Shown in pieces: positions 8,658 through 20,606 of a DNA stretch of 64,000 nt. A program made the translations under genes and the position numbers. The DNA is from Streptomyces xanthii (lineage in GTDB: Bacteria; Actinomycetota; Actinomycetes; Streptomycetales; Streptomycetaceae). Below the pieces are notes generated by a model. That model did no database searches and had not been told where the DNA came from. It worked only from the letters and a program-made list of their open reading frames with translations. Each line of letters begins with the position of its first letter. The first letter of the stretch is position 1. The stretch spans positions 2,232,001 to 2,296,000 of the forward strand of contig NZ_CP061281.1 in NCBI RefSeq assembly GCF_014621695.1. The letters are read 5' to 3'.

Positions 8658-8687
8658 TTGTCGAATCGTTCAACAATCGCCTACGTT
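8658..8687 (+). promoter_or_regulatory. Promoter of pxpABC with matching operator
   Basis: TTGTCG (-35, 8658-8663), 18 bases, TACGTT (-10, 8682-8687). The predicted transcription start coincides with GTG 8694, giving a leaderless mRNA. The spacer holds AATCGTTCAACAATC (8664-8678), an imperfect copy of the palindrome in the opposite promoter, at the same distance from -35 and -10. Confidence 0.6.
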
Positions 8688-8693
8688 GTGCGC

Positions 8694-9491
8694 GTGACCC
8701 AGGACCTGCCCCCCGTGCCCGAATCGCCGACCTCCCCGGTGATCGACCTCAACGCGGACCTCGGCGAAGGCTTCGGCCGGTGGACCCTCACCGACGACGA
8801 GGCCCTCCTCTCCGTGGTGACCAGCGCGAACGTCGCCTGCGGCTTCCACGCCGGCGACCCGTCGATGATGCGCCGTGTCTGCGACCTCGCCGCCGAGCGC
8901 GGCGTCCGCATCGGCGCCCAGGTCTCCTACCGGGACCTGGCCGGCTTCGGGCGGCGCGCGATGGACGTACCGCCGGACGAGCTGGCGGCCGAAGTCGCGT
9001 ACCAGATCGGGGCGTTGCGGGTGTTCGCCGAGGCAGCCGGCACCGCCGTCACCTATGTGAAACCGCACGGCGCGCTCTACAACCGCACCGTGCACGACGA
9101 GGAACAGGCCCGCGCCGTGGTCGCGGGCGTCACGCTCGCCGGCGGCTCGCTGCCGGTGCTCGGCCTGCCCGGATCGCGGCTGCTCGCCGCCGCCGCGGAC
9201 TCCGGCCTGGCCCCGGCGCGGGAAGCCTTCGCCGACCGCGCGTACACGGCACAGGGCACGCTGGTGTCTCGCCGTGAGCCGCACGCCGTCGTGACGGACC
9301 CCGACACGGTCGTGCGCCGGGCCGTGCGTTTCGCCGTCGAGGGCGGTGTCGAGGCGATCGACGGCACCCACATAGCGGTCACGGCACAGTCCCTGTGCGT
9401 GCACGGCGACACCCCGGGCGCGGCCCGGATCGCCGCGCGGGTCCGGGCGGCCCTCGAGGAGGCCGGCGTCACGGTGGGCGCGTTCGCGTGA
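8694..9491 (+). CDS. pxpA: 5-oxoprolinase subunit A (LamB/YcsF family)
   Basis: A 265-residue LamB/YcsF protein. Signature segments are DLNADLGEGFG near the N-terminus, ACGFHAGDP, and KPHGALYN in the middle of the barrel. With PxpB and PxpC it forms the prokaryotic ATP-dependent 5-oxoprolinase that opens pyroglutamate to glutamate. GTG 8694 is chosen because the promoter predicts transcription starting there; GTG 8688 is the alternative. Its stop overlaps the pxpB start (GTGA). The gene is first in pxpABC and is divergent from the permease-pcp operon. Confidence 0.92.
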   Translation: MTQDLPPVPESPTSPVIDLNADLGEGFGRWTLTDDEALLSVVTSANVACGFHAGDPSMMRRVCDLAAERGVRIGAQVSYRDLAGFGRRAMDVPPDELAAEVAYQIGALRVFAEAAGTAVTYVKPHGALYNRTVHDEEQARAVVAGVTLAGGSLPVLGLPGSRLLAAAADSGLAPAREAFADRAYTAQGTLVSRREPHAVVTDPDTVVRRAVRFAVEGGVEAIDGTHIAVTAQSLCVHGDTPGAARIAARVRAALEEAGVTVGAFA

Positions 9492-10201
9492 GGACGGACA
9501 CGGGTACGGCCCCGCTGATCCGCCCGGCCGGGCGCCACGCGCTGCTGGTCGAGCTCCCCGACGCCGAGCGCACCGCCGCCTTCCACGCCGAGCTGCTGCG
9601 GCGCCGCGCCGCGGGCACCCTGGCGCCCGTCGCGGAGATCGTGCCCGGCGCGACGACCGTGCTCCTCGACGGCGTGGCCGAGCCGAAGGCGCTGGCCCGC
9701 GAGCTGTCGGCCTGGGACATCCCGCGCACGCCGCCCTCCGACGGCACGGTGATCACGCTCCCCGTGGTCTACGACGGCCCTGACCTGTCCGAGGTCGCGG
9801 AGCTGTGGGGAGTGCCCGAGGACGAGGTCGCGGCACGGCACTCCTCGTACACGTACCGTGTGGCGTTCTGCGGATTCGCACCCGGCTTCGCCTACCTCAC
9901 GGGCCTGCCCGCGCCGCTGCACGTCCCCCGCCGCGCCACTCCCCGCACCAGGGTCCCGGCCGGAGCCGTGGCCCTCGCGGGCCCGAACTCGGCGGTCTAC
10001 CCCCGCGCCACGCCCGGCGGCTGGCAGATCATCGGCACGTTCCCGGATCCGGGACGCCTCTGGGACCCGACCAGTGATCAGGCGGCCCTCCTCACCCCGG
10101 GGACCCAGGTCAGGTTCAGCCCCCTGGAGTCGCGAGCGACCACGGCGAAGGCCGCACCCGCCGAAGCGGCACCCACGACCCCGGACGGCGGTGCGGCATG
10201 A
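9488..10201 (+). CDS. pxpB: 5-oxoprolinase subunit B (KipI family)
   Basis: A 237-residue KipI-like protein. The C-terminal cyclophilin-like domain shows the family hallmark FCGFAPGFAYLTGLP, followed by PRRATPRTRVPAGAVALAG and the PGGWQIIG strand. The GTG at 9488 overlaps the pxpA stop by four bases, and the ATG of pxpC overlaps this gene's stop, so the three are translationally coupled. The older name KipI (inhibitor of sporulation kinase A) comes from Bacillus; in this context the metabolic role is the better call. Confidence 0.92.
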   Translation: MRTDTGTAPLIRPAGRHALLVELPDAERTAAFHAELLRRRAAGTLAPVAEIVPGATTVLLDGVAEPKALARELSAWDIPRTPPSDGTVITLPVVYDGPDLSEVAELWGVPEDEVAARHSSYTYRVAFCGFAPGFAYLTGLPAPLHVPRRATPRTRVPAGAVALAGPNSAVYPRATPGGWQIIGTFPDPGRLWDPTSDQAALLTPGTQVRFSPLESRATTAKAAPAEAAPTTPDGGAA

Positions 10202-11067
10202 CCCACGCGACCCTCACGGTGACCCGCCCGGGCGCCCTCACCACGATCCAGGACGCCGGGCGGGCGGGCCATGCCCACCTCGGTGTCCCCCGGTCCGGCG
10301 CCCTGGACGCCCCGTCGATGCGCCTGGCCAACCGCCTCGTGGGCAACCCGGAGAACACGGCGGCCCTGGAGACGACCCTCACGGGCTGCGCCGTCCGCCC
10401 CGACCGGAACATCACGGCGATCGTCGGCGGCGCCCCGTGCCGGGTCACGGTCGACGGCCGCCCCGCCCCCTGGGGCACCCCCGTGCACGTCCCGGCCGGC
10501 GCCACCCTGGACGCGGGCCCGGCCACCTCGGGCCTGCGCAGCTACCTCGCCTTCGCGGGCGGTCTCGCCGCCGAACCGACCCTGGGCAGCCTCGCCACCG
10601 ACCTCCTGTCGGGCCTCGGCCCGGCCCCGCTCGCCGAAGGGACCCGGATCGCGCTCGGCCCGGCCCCCCGGACGGCCCCCGCGCTCCCCGACGCCCCGCC
10701 CTGGCCCGCCCCGCCCGCCGAACTGGTCCTGCCGGCCCGCCCGGGTCCGCGCGCCGACTGGTTCACGGACGCGGCCCTGCGCACCTTCCTCACCGCCGTC
10801 TACACGGTGTCGGCGCAGAGCAACCGCATCGGACTGCGCACCCAGGGGCCCGCTCTGGAGCGCTCCAAGGACGGTGAACTGCCCAGCGAGGGAATGGTGC
10901 TGGGCGCGGTGCAGGTGCCGCCGAACGGTCTCCCGGTGGTCTTCCTGCACGACCACCCGACGACCGGCGGCTACCCGGTGATCGCCGTGGTCCCCGAGCA
11001 GGCCCTCGCGGCGGCGGCCCAGGCCGTCCCGGGCACTCCCCTGCGCTTCGTGCCGGACCTCGGGTGA
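10198..11067 (+). CDS. pxpC: 5-oxoprolinase subunit C (KipA family)
   Basis: A 289-residue KipA/biotin-dependent-carboxyltransferase-like protein. The typical opening is [20 protein letters not shown] then GVPRSGALD. The C-terminal part contains [12 protein letters not shown] and the glycine-rich [10 protein letters not shown] loop. It starts with ATG overlapping the pxpB stop. It completes the PxpABC complex, which converts 5-oxoproline to glutamate with ATP hydrolysis. The following gene starts 73 bases later with its own ribosome site and is probably co-transcribed. Confidence 0.92.
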   Translation: MTHATLTVTRPGALTTIQDAGRAGHAHLGVPRSGALDAPSMRLANRLVGNPENTAALETTLTGCAVRPDRNITAIVGGAPCRVTVDGRPAPWGTPVHVPAGATLDAGPATSGLRSYLAFAGGLAAEPTLGSLATDLLSGLGPAPLAEGTRIALGPAPRTAPALPDAPPWPAPPAELVLPARPGPRADWFTDAALRTFLTAVYTVSAQSNRIGLRTQGPALERSKDGELPSEGMVLGAVQVPPNGLPVVFLHDHPTTGGYPVIAVVPEQALAAAAQAVPGTPLRFVPDLG

Positions 11068-11140
11068 AGCCCGTTTCGGGCACCGGCACGACGGGGGAGG
11101 AACAACCGCACACCCGCAGGCCACCCGGCAGGAGTCCCCC

Positions 11141-14745
<3,605 letters not shown>

Positions 14746-14749
<4 letters not shown>

Positions 14750-14810
14750 GTCGTGTCTTCAAACTCCCGTCGTCGCCCGGAGCAGGCGGGAGTTTGAAAA
14801 CACGACCTAG
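14746..14810. terminator. Bidirectional hairpin carrying both stop codons
   Basis: Two 24-base arms (14746-14769 and 14787-14810) are complementary with one mismatch, around a 17-base loop. The TAG stop of the large oxoprolinase (14747-14749) lies in the left arm. The TAG stop of the convergent tetR (14807-14809) lies in the right arm, so each gene ends inside the inverted repeat. It should terminate transcription from both sides. The arms could equally be the ends of a tiny inserted element. Confidence 0.8.
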
Positions 14811-15406
14811 GGGTTCAGCGCCTCGTCGAGGAACTCCCGCACGTGGTCCATGACCCGCTCGCGGCCGGTGCCGCGCAGGCCGATCACGATCTGCAGGGAG
14901 AACCCGTCGAGCAGCGCCCGCAGCCGCGTCGCGAACCGGTCCGGGTCCACGGGCCGGAACGCGCCGCGCGAGACGCCCTCGGCGAGCAGCGCCACCAGGT
15001 CGCGGTGCCAGGCGCCCTCGATCGCGGCCTGCCGGTCGCGGGCGTCGTCGTCGGCGTTCTGCGAGCGGTTCCACACCTCCAGCCACAGCGACCAGTGCGG
15101 GTCGCGGTGGCCTTTCGGCACGTACAGGTCGACGTACGCGTCGAGGCGCTCGCGGGCGTCTCCCCCGCCGGTCAGAAGGCGGCTGCGCGCCGCACCGAGC
15201 CGGCCCTCGCTCCACTCCAGGGTGCGCAGGAGCAGCTCGTCCTTGGACCCGAAGTGGTAGGCGAGGTGGCCGCTGCTCATGCCGACCTCAGCGCCGAGCG
15301 CGGCCAGGGTGAGCTTCTCCAGGCCCCGCTCGGCGATCATCTCCATGGTGGCGGCGAGCACGTTCTCGCGGGGCGGGGCCGGGGTGCGGCGGCGGGAGGC
15401 GGTCAT
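14807..15406 (-). CDS. TetR-family regulator of the ure/agu operon
   Basis: A 199-residue TetR protein. The N-terminal helix-turn-helix is LTLAALGAEVGMSSGHLAYH, followed by FGSKDELL. The C-terminal half resembles BetI-type ligand domains. It is the last gene on the strand of ureAB-ureC-aguA, 42 bases after aguA, so it is probably produced from the same transcript and represses it. The candidate target is the TTAGAG-N5-CTCTAA palindrome in front of ureAB. A polyamine or agmatine-like inducer is inference from the neighbours. Confidence 0.88.
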   Translation of the reverse strand: MTASRRRTPAPPRENVLAATMEMIAERGLEKLTLAALGAEVGMSSGHLAYHFGSKDELLLRTLEWSEGRLGAARSRLLTGGGDARERLDAYVDLYVPKGHRDPHWSLWLEVWNRSQNADDDARDRQAAIEGAWHRDLVALLAEGVSRGAFRPVDPDRFATRLRALLDGFSLQIVIGLRGTGRERVMDHVREFLDEALNP

Positions 15407-15448
15407 GTGTACGTTTCTACCTGATCCCTGCTGGTCGGAGCGGCCCGG

Positions 15449-16480
15449 TCAGAGTCCGGCCACCGGCTGCTGCTGGGTGATGCAGTGGATGCCGCCGCCC
15501 GCCGCGAAGATCGTGCGGGCGTCGACCAGGGTGACGGTGCGCTCGGGGAAGAGCCGGCGGAAGATCGCCGCGGCCTCCTCGTCGTTCGGGTCGTCGAAGC
15601 CGCAGAGCACGACGCCGCCGTTGCACAGGTAGTGGTTGATGTACGAGTAGTCGACCCAGCCGCCGTCCTCGGGGTCGGTGAGCACGGTCGGGGCCGGGAC
15701 CTCGACGATCTCCAGGGTGCGGCCCTGGGCGTCGGTCTGCCCGCGCAGCGCCTCAAGGATCTCCTTGCTCACCTCGAAGTCGGGGTGGGCGGGGTCGCGC
15801 TGGGTGTGCACGAGGACGACGCCGGGGGCGGCGAACGCGGCGACGATGTCGACGTGGCCGCGGGTGCCGAACTCGCCGTAGTCGGCGGTGAGTCCGCGCG
15901 GCAGCCAGATCGCCTTCGTCGTGCCGAGCCGGGCGTGGACCTCGGCCTCGACGCGCTCCTTGGTCCAGCCCTGGTTGCGGTCCGGGTCGAGCTGGACGGT
16001 CTCGGTCAGCAGGACCGTGCCCTCGCCGTCGACGTGGATGCCGCCGCCCTCGTTGACCATCGCCGTGGAGTGGACGGGGACGCCGGTGAGGTCGGCGATG
16101 TGCCGGGCGACCTTGGAGTCGTGCTCCCAGCGGGCCCAGTCCTGGGCGCCCCAGCCGTTGAACGTCCAGTCCACGGCGGCCAGTTCGCCGGTCTCGGTGT
16201 CCTTGACGAAGGTCGGGCCTATGTCGCGCATCCAGGCGTCGTCGAGTTCCCGCTCCACCAACTCGATGTCCCCACCGAGCAGTTCGCGGGCTTCGTCGAG
16301 CTGACCGGGGCCGACGACGACGGTGACCGGCTCGTGGCGGCGCACCGCGCGGGCGACACGGGCCCAGGCGACGCAGGCCTCGGCCAGCCCGGTGTCGTCG
16401 GCGAAGGTCGGGTTGGGGCTCGGCCAGGCCATCCAGGTCCGCTCGTGCGGGGCCCACTCGGGCGGCATCACAAAGGTCAT
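15449..16480 (-). CDS. aguA: Agmatine deiminase
   Basis: A 343-residue member of the peptidyl-arginine-deiminase fold agmatine deiminases, converting agmatine to N-carbamoylputrescine and ammonia. It opens with MPPEWAPHERTWMAWP and contains DAWMRDIGPTF. It ends with GGGIHCITQQQP, where Cys333 is the expected nucleophile. It starts nine bases after the ureC stop. The usual next enzyme, N-carbamoylputrescine amidohydrolase (AguB), is absent from the window; instead a urease-like pair precedes it in the same operon. Confidence 0.93.
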   Translation of the reverse strand: MTFVMPPEWAPHERTWMAWPSPNPTFADDTGLAEACVAWARVARAVRRHEPVTVVVGPGQLDEARELLGGDIELVERELDDAWMRDIGPTFVKDTETGELAAVDWTFNGWGAQDWARWEHDSKVARHIADLTGVPVHSTAMVNEGGGIHVDGEGTVLLTETVQLDPDRNQGWTKERVEAEVHARLGTTKAIWLPRGLTADYGEFGTRGHVDIVAAFAAPGVVLVHTQRDPAHPDFEVSKEILEALRGQTDAQGRTLEIVEVPAPTVLTDPEDGGWVDYSYINHYLCNGGVVLCGFDDPNDEEAAAIFRRLFPERTVTLVDARTIFAAGGGIHCITQQQPVAGL

Positions 16481-16489
16481 GGCGGGTCC

Positions 16490-18202
16490 TCAGAGGAAGT
16501 AGAGACGGTTCAGGGAGACGGAGTCGGCGGGCTCGGAGCGGATCGGCTCGCCGTCGAGGCTGACGAGGCCGGTGCGCTGATCGACGTCGACGGCGCCGGT
16601 GCGGGTGTTGAAGCGGAGGTCGGCGGGGCCGATGCCGCGGGTGTTGCGTACCGCGACGCGGCGCCTGCGGGTCGGCATGGTGTCGTGGCCCTGGTCGAGC
16701 GCGGCCTGCGCGACGAACGCCACGGAGATCTCGGCCGGGGTCGCGCCGTGCGCGCCGAACTGCGGGCCGAGGACGAGCGGTTCACAGGTGTCGGTCGCCG
16801 CGTTCGGGTCGCCGACGACGCCGTAGGCGGGGAAGCCGGACTTCAGCACGAGCTGCGGCTTGGCGCCGAAGAACTCGGGGCGCCACAGCACGATGTCGGC
16901 CATCTTGCCGACTTCCAGGGAGCCGATCTCGTGCGAGAGGCCGTGCGCGATGGCGGGGTTGATGGTCAGCTTCGCCATGTAGCGCAGCACGCGCTCGTTG
17001 TCGTGGCCGACGCCCGGGTCGCCCAGCTCGGCCTTCATCTTGCCCGCCATGGCGAACGTACGACGGACGGTCTCGCCGGCGCGGCCCATGCCCTGCGCGT
17101 CGGAGGACGTGATGCCGATGGCGCCCAGGTCGTGGAGCACGTCCTCGGCGCCCATCGTGCCCGCGCGGATGCGGTCGCGGGCCATGGCGGCGTCGCCGGG
17201 CAGGTCGGGCTTGAGGTCGTGGACGGAGACGATCATGCCGTAGTGCTCGGCGACGGCGTCCCGGCCGAAGGGCAGGGTCGGGTTGGTGGAGGACCCGATG
17301 ACGTTCGGGACACCGGCCATCTTCAGGACGTTCGGCACGTGGCCGCCGCCGCAGCCCTCGATGTGGAAGGCGTGGATGGTGCGGCCTTCGAGCACCTTGA
17401 GGGTGTCCTCGACGGACAGGCACTCGTTCAGACCGTCGCTGTGCAGGGCGACCTGGACGTCGTGCTCCTCGGCGACGCGCAGCGCGGTGTCCAGGGCGCG
17501 GGTGTGGGCGCCCATGTCCTCGTGGACCTTGAAGCCCAGGGCGCCGCCCTCGGCGAGCGCCTCGACCAGCGGGGCCTCGTGCGAGGACGAACCGCGACCC
17601 AGGAAGCCGATGTTGACGGGCCAGGCGTCGAAGGCGGAGAAGGCGTGCTTGAGCGCCCACGGCGAGTTGACGCCGACGCCCCAGACGGGGCCGAACTCCT
17701 GGCCGATGATCGTCGTGACGCCGGAGGCGAGCGAGGCCTCCATGATGCGCGGGGACAGCAGGTGGACGTGGGTGTCGACGGCTCCGGCGGTGGCGATGAG
17801 GCCCTCGCCGGAGACGATCGTGGTGCCGGTGCCGACGACGACGTCGACCCCGTCGAGCGTGTCCGGGTTGCCGGCGCGGCCGATCGCGTGGATGCGGCCC
17901 TCGCGGATGCCGATGGACACCTTGCGGATGCCGAGCGCGGCGTCGATCACCACGACGTTGCTGATCACGATGTCGCAGGTGTCGCGGACGGCGGCGGCCT
18001 TCAGGTGGAGTCCGTCGCGGGCCGTCTTGCCGAAGCCGGCCAGGAACTCGTCGCCGTAGGCCTGTGAGTCGGACTCGACACGGATGGTGAGGCCCGAGTC
18101 GCCGAGGCGGATGCGGTCGCCGGCGCGGGGGCCGTGGGTCGCCGCGTACTCGTGCGGGGTGAGGCGCCGGGCCTCGGCGGGGTGTCCTCCGGGGCGGCTC
18201 AT
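16490..18202 (-). CDS. ureC: Urease alpha subunit-like metallohydrolase, divergent flap
   Basis: A 570-residue UreC homologue. All expected nickel ligands are present: His145/His147 (DTHVH), Lys225 (GFKVHED, the lysine that is carbamylated in ureases), His254, His280 and Asp368. The mobile flap differs: the usual Cys-His-His stretch reads VSVHDLKP (325-332), so the flap cysteine is missing and one residue appears inserted. The loop after GVTT is also unlike standard ureases. ATG 18202 overlaps the ureAB stop. No ureD, E, F or G is visible nearby. It may be a urease or a hydrolase of a related ureido compound. Confidence 0.85.
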   Translation of the reverse strand: MSRPGGHPAEARRLTPHEYAATHGPRAGDRIRLGDSGLTIRVESDSQAYGDEFLAGFGKTARDGLHLKAAAVRDTCDIVISNVVVIDAALGIRKVSIGIREGRIHAIGRAGNPDTLDGVDVVVGTGTTIVSGEGLIATAGAVDTHVHLLSPRIMEASLASGVTTIIGQEFGPVWGVGVNSPWALKHAFSAFDAWPVNIGFLGRGSSSHEAPLVEALAEGGALGFKVHEDMGAHTRALDTALRVAEEHDVQVALHSDGLNECLSVEDTLKVLEGRTIHAFHIEGCGGGHVPNVLKMAGVPNVIGSSTNPTLPFGRDAVAEHYGMIVSVHDLKPDLPGDAAMARDRIRAGTMGAEDVLHDLGAIGITSSDAQGMGRAGETVRRTFAMAGKMKAELGDPGVGHDNERVLRYMAKLTINPAIAHGLSHEIGSLEVGKMADIVLWRPEFFGAKPQLVLKSGFPAYGVVGDPNAATDTCEPLVLGPQFGAHGATPAEISVAFVAQAALDQGHDTMPTRRRRVAVRNTRGIGPADLRFNTRTGAVDVDQRTGLVSLDGEPIRSEPADSVSLNRLYFL

Positions 18203-18906
18203 CGGGCGGCCTCCTCGTCGCTGGTGGTGTCGGGTACGCCGAGATAGCCGCAGGCGGCGGCGCGGCGCAGCGCCTCCTCGCGGGCGCCGGGGGCGTCGAG
18301 CGGGCCGTCGACGAGTCCGGCGAAGCCGATGGCGACGCGGGCGCCGCCGATCGGGACGAGGCCGACCTCGCCGCTCTCGCCGGGGCCGAAGCGGACGGAG
18401 GAGCCGGCCGGCACGGCGAGCCGCATGCCGTACGCGGCGGCGCGGTCGAAGCGGAGGCGGGGGTTGGCCTCGAAGAAGTGGAAGTGCGAGGTGACCGAGA
18501 CGGGCACGGACGCGGTGTTGGTGACCGTGAGGGTCAGCTCCGGGGCCGGGTCGGAGTGCTCGGGGCCGGGGAGGAGGGCGCCCGGGGCGTCCTCGCCGAT
18601 GCCGCCGCCGATCGGGTCGCTGACGACGGCCAGGCGGGAGCCGTCGTCGAAGACGGCCTCCACGTGGACCTCCGTGACGACGTCGGCGACGCCGGGCAGT
18701 ACGTCGTCGGGGCCGAGGACGGAGCGGGCCGCCTCGATGGCCTCGGCGAGCCGGCGGCCGTCGCGGGCCGCCTCGCAGACGGTGTCCGCGATCAGGGCGG
18801 TCGCCTCCGGCACGTTCAGCCGCAGGCCGCGGGACTTTCTGGCCCGGGCGAGTTCGGCGGCGCCGAAGAGGAGGAGGCGGTCGCGTTCTGTGGGGGTCAG
18901 TCGCAA
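18199..18906 (-). CDS. ureAB: Fused urease gamma-beta subunit
   Basis: A 235-residue fusion of UreA (gamma, about 1-100, opening RLTPTERDRLLLF) and UreB (beta, about 115-220, with SVTSHFHFFEANPRLRFDR). Such fusions are known in Helicobacter and actinomycetes. The start is TTG 18906, fitted by GGAGC six bases upstream and by alignment with the usual MRLTP opening. It is first in the operon with ureC, aguA and tetR, and overlaps ureC by four bases. The C-terminus ends shortly after the UreB fold with a short acidic tail. Confidence 0.9.
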   Translation of the reverse strand: MRLTPTERDRLLLFGAAELARARKSRGLRLNVPEATALIADTVCEAARDGRRLAEAIEAARSVLGPDDVLPGVADVVTEVHVEAVFDDGSRLAVVSDPIGGGIGEDAPGALLPGPEHSDPAPELTLTVTNTASVPVSVTSHFHFFEANPRLRFDRAAAYGMRLAVPAGSSVRFGPGESGEVGLVPIGGARVAIGFAGLVDGPLDAPGAREEALRRAAACGYLGVPDTTSDEEAAR

Positions 18907-18925
18907 GGGGGCGCTCCGTTCGGGT

Positions 18926-18942
18926 TTAGAGCACCACTCTAA
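18926..18942. promoter_or_regulatory. Palindromic operator O1 upstream of ureAB
   Basis: TTAGAGCACCACTCTAA is a perfect 6-bp inverted repeat with a 5-base spacer, 20 bases upstream of the ureAB start codon. The dimension fits a TetR-family site, and the TetR gene at 14807-15406 is the obvious candidate binder. Confidence 0.6.
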
Positions 18943-18992
18943 CGCTGGCCGCTGGGAACGGATAGAGGGGGCGGGTGTGTCGTGCGGCTCGA

Positions 18993-19009
18993 TTTGAGTT
19001 CTGCTCTAT
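18993..19009. promoter_or_regulatory. Second, weaker operator O2 upstream of ureAB
   Basis: TTTGAGTTCTGCTCTAT keeps the same arm and spacer geometry as O1 with mismatches at the arm tips. It lies 67 bases further upstream, a little over six helical turns. Confidence 0.45.
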
Positions 19010-19024
19010 AGGGGTTCGTCGGCG

Positions 19025-19202
19025 AGTGCGGGCCGGTGGGGCTTCTCGCGCAGTTCCCCGCGCCCCTGAAAGGCTGCGGCTTCGCCGCGCCTTCCCCAGA
19101 TGAAAGGCACCCCGCACCTTGATCGGGGAAATGCGGCGCGCAGCGCCTGCATTTCAGGGGCGCGGGGAACTGCGCGACCAGCCCCCACCCACCCGCAGGC
19201 CG
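19025..19202. repeat. Dispersed REP-like palindromic element, long copy
   Basis: This fills the middle of the gene-free stretch 18907-19263. Two perfect 26-base inverted arms (19046-19071 and 19152-19177) enclose 80 bases that themselves contain smaller hairpins (for example CGGCTTCGCCG). The arm sequence is that of the 6.1 kb element. The rest of the gap holds the ureAB operators on the left and the ilvE terminator on the right; I see no coding frame in it. Confidence 0.75.
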
Positions 19203-19210
19203 GAAACGAC

Positions 19211-19245
19211 AAAGGGCCGCACCCCCCGTGCGGGGAGTACGGCCC
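19211..19245 (-). terminator. Terminator of ilvE
   Basis: In ilvE-sense RNA, GGGCCG and CGGCCC enclose a second CCCC/GGGG stem and are followed by TTTG. It lies 18 bases after the ilvE stop. Confidence 0.65.
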
Positions 19246-19263
19246 AGGGCAACCAACGACGGG

Positions 19264-20352
19264 TCAGCCCAGCTTGTGCATCCAGCCGTGCTGGTCCGCC
19301 GTCTTGCCGCGCTGGATGTCCAGCAGCGCCTCACGGAGCCGCATCGTGACCTCGCCCGCCTCACCACCGGACTGGGTCCACTCGGCACTGGCCCGCTTCA
19401 CCGTGCCGACCGGCGTGATGACCGCGGCCGTACCGCACGCGAAGACCTCGGTGAGGGCGCCGGACTCGGTGTCGGCCTGCCACTGGTCGATCGAGACGCG
19501 GCCCTCCTCCGACTCGTAGCCGAGGTCGCGGGCGACCTGGAGCAGGGAGTCGCGGGTGACACCGGCGAGCAGCGAGCCGGTCAGGGTGGGGGTGACGATC
19601 TTGTTGCCGTACACGAAGTACAGGTTCATGCCGCCGAGCTCCTCGACCCACTTGTGCTCGACGGCGTCGAGGTAGGCGACCTGGTCGCAGCCCTTGGCCG
19701 CGGCCTCGGCCTGCGCGAGCAGGGACGCCGCGTAGTTGCCGCCGGTCTTGGCGTCGCCGACGCCGCCGGGGACGGCGCGGACGCGGTCCTCGGAGAGCCA
19801 GATGGAGACGGGCTTGACGCCGCCGGAGAAGTACGCGCCGGCCGGCGAGGCGATGACGATGAACAGGTACTCGTTGCCCGGCTTCACGCCGAGCCCGACC
19901 TCGGTCGCGATCATGAACGGGCGCAGGTAGAGGGACTCCTCGCCGCCGTGCGCCGGGACCCAGTCACGGTCCTGCTGGACGAGCGCGTCGCAGGCCTCGA
20001 CGAAGGTCTCGACGGGCAGCTCCGGCATGCCGAGGCGCCAGGCGGAGTGCTGGAAGCGCTTGGCGTTCATGTCGGGGCGGAACGTGGCGACGGTGCCGTC
20101 GGGCTGGCGGTAGGCCTTGAGGCCCTCGAAGATCTCCTGGGCGTAGTGCAGGACGTTCGTCGCGGGGTCGAGGGAGAGCGGGCCGTAGGGCACGAGCTGC
20201 CCGTCGTGCCAGCCGCGACCCTCGGTCCACTTGATGGTGACCATGTGGTCGGTGAAGTGGCGGCCGAATCCCGGGTTGGCCAGGATCGCCTCGCGCTCCG
20301 CGGCGGACAGCGGGGTCGAGGAGGGCTTGAGCTCGATCGTGGGCGTCGTCAT
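19264..20352 (-). CDS. ilvE: Branched-chain amino acid aminotransferase
   Basis: A 362-residue fold-type IV PLP enzyme that exchanges amino groups between glutamate and the 2-keto acids of Leu, Ile and Val. The opening, with [17 protein letters not shown], and the segment [12 protein letters not shown] are typical of actinobacterial Ilv[15 protein letters not shown] carries the PLP-binding lysine, and [15 protein letters not shown] forms the phosphate-binding end. ATG 20352 follows GTGAAGGA. It is monocistronic between two hairpins, with leuB upstream on the same strand. Confidence 0.95.
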   Translation of the reverse strand: MTTPTIELKPSSTPLSAAEREAILANPGFGRHFTDHMVTIKWTEGRGWHDGQLVPYGPLSLDPATNVLHYAQEIFEGLKAYRQPDGTVATFRPDMNAKRFQHSAWRLGMPELPVETFVEACDALVQQDRDWVPAHGGEESLYLRPFMIATEVGLGVKPGNEYLFIVIASPAGAYFSGGVKPVSIWLSEDRVRAVPGGVGDAKTGGNYAASLLAQAEAAAKGCDQVAYLDAVEHKWVEELGGMNLYFVYGNKIVTPTLTGSLLAGVTRDSLLQVARDLGYESEEGRVSIDQWQADTESGALTEVFACGTAAVITPVGTVKRASAEWTQSGGEAGEVTMRLREALLDIQRGKTADQHGWMHKLG

Positions 20353-20547
20353 GATGCGTGTCCTTCACCGTTGGTTGTGACGGACCGCGCTCACGCCTGC
20401 ACTGCTTGTACTAGGACGTCCGAGCATTCACGTACACCGCGGCCCGCGTTCGATTATCGCGCGCGGAGGGGTGTGCTCGGAACGGGGCCTGCGAGTGCGG
20501 GCGCGGAGCGGCCCGGGGCTGATGGTCGCACCCGGGGCCGTGATACG

Positions 20548-20587
20548 AGAAGCCGCCGGGCGCGGAAGGCGACCCGGCGGCTTCTCT
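20548..20587 (-). terminator. Terminator of leuB
   Basis: GAGAAGCCGCCGGG and its exact complement form a 14-bp stem with a 12-base loop, 19 bases after the leuB stop. There is no U-run, as is common in Streptomyces. The remainder of the 254-base gap to ilvE holds the ilvE promoter region. Confidence 0.65.
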
Positions 20588-20606
20588 TACGTGGTGGAGC
20601 GCCGGG

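Noticed and set aside
15485..18067. 860-codon open frame on the plus strand
   Set aside because: Antisense to aguA and ureC; composition is the Gly/Val/Asp/Arg-rich pattern of high-GC shadow frames and shows no domain.
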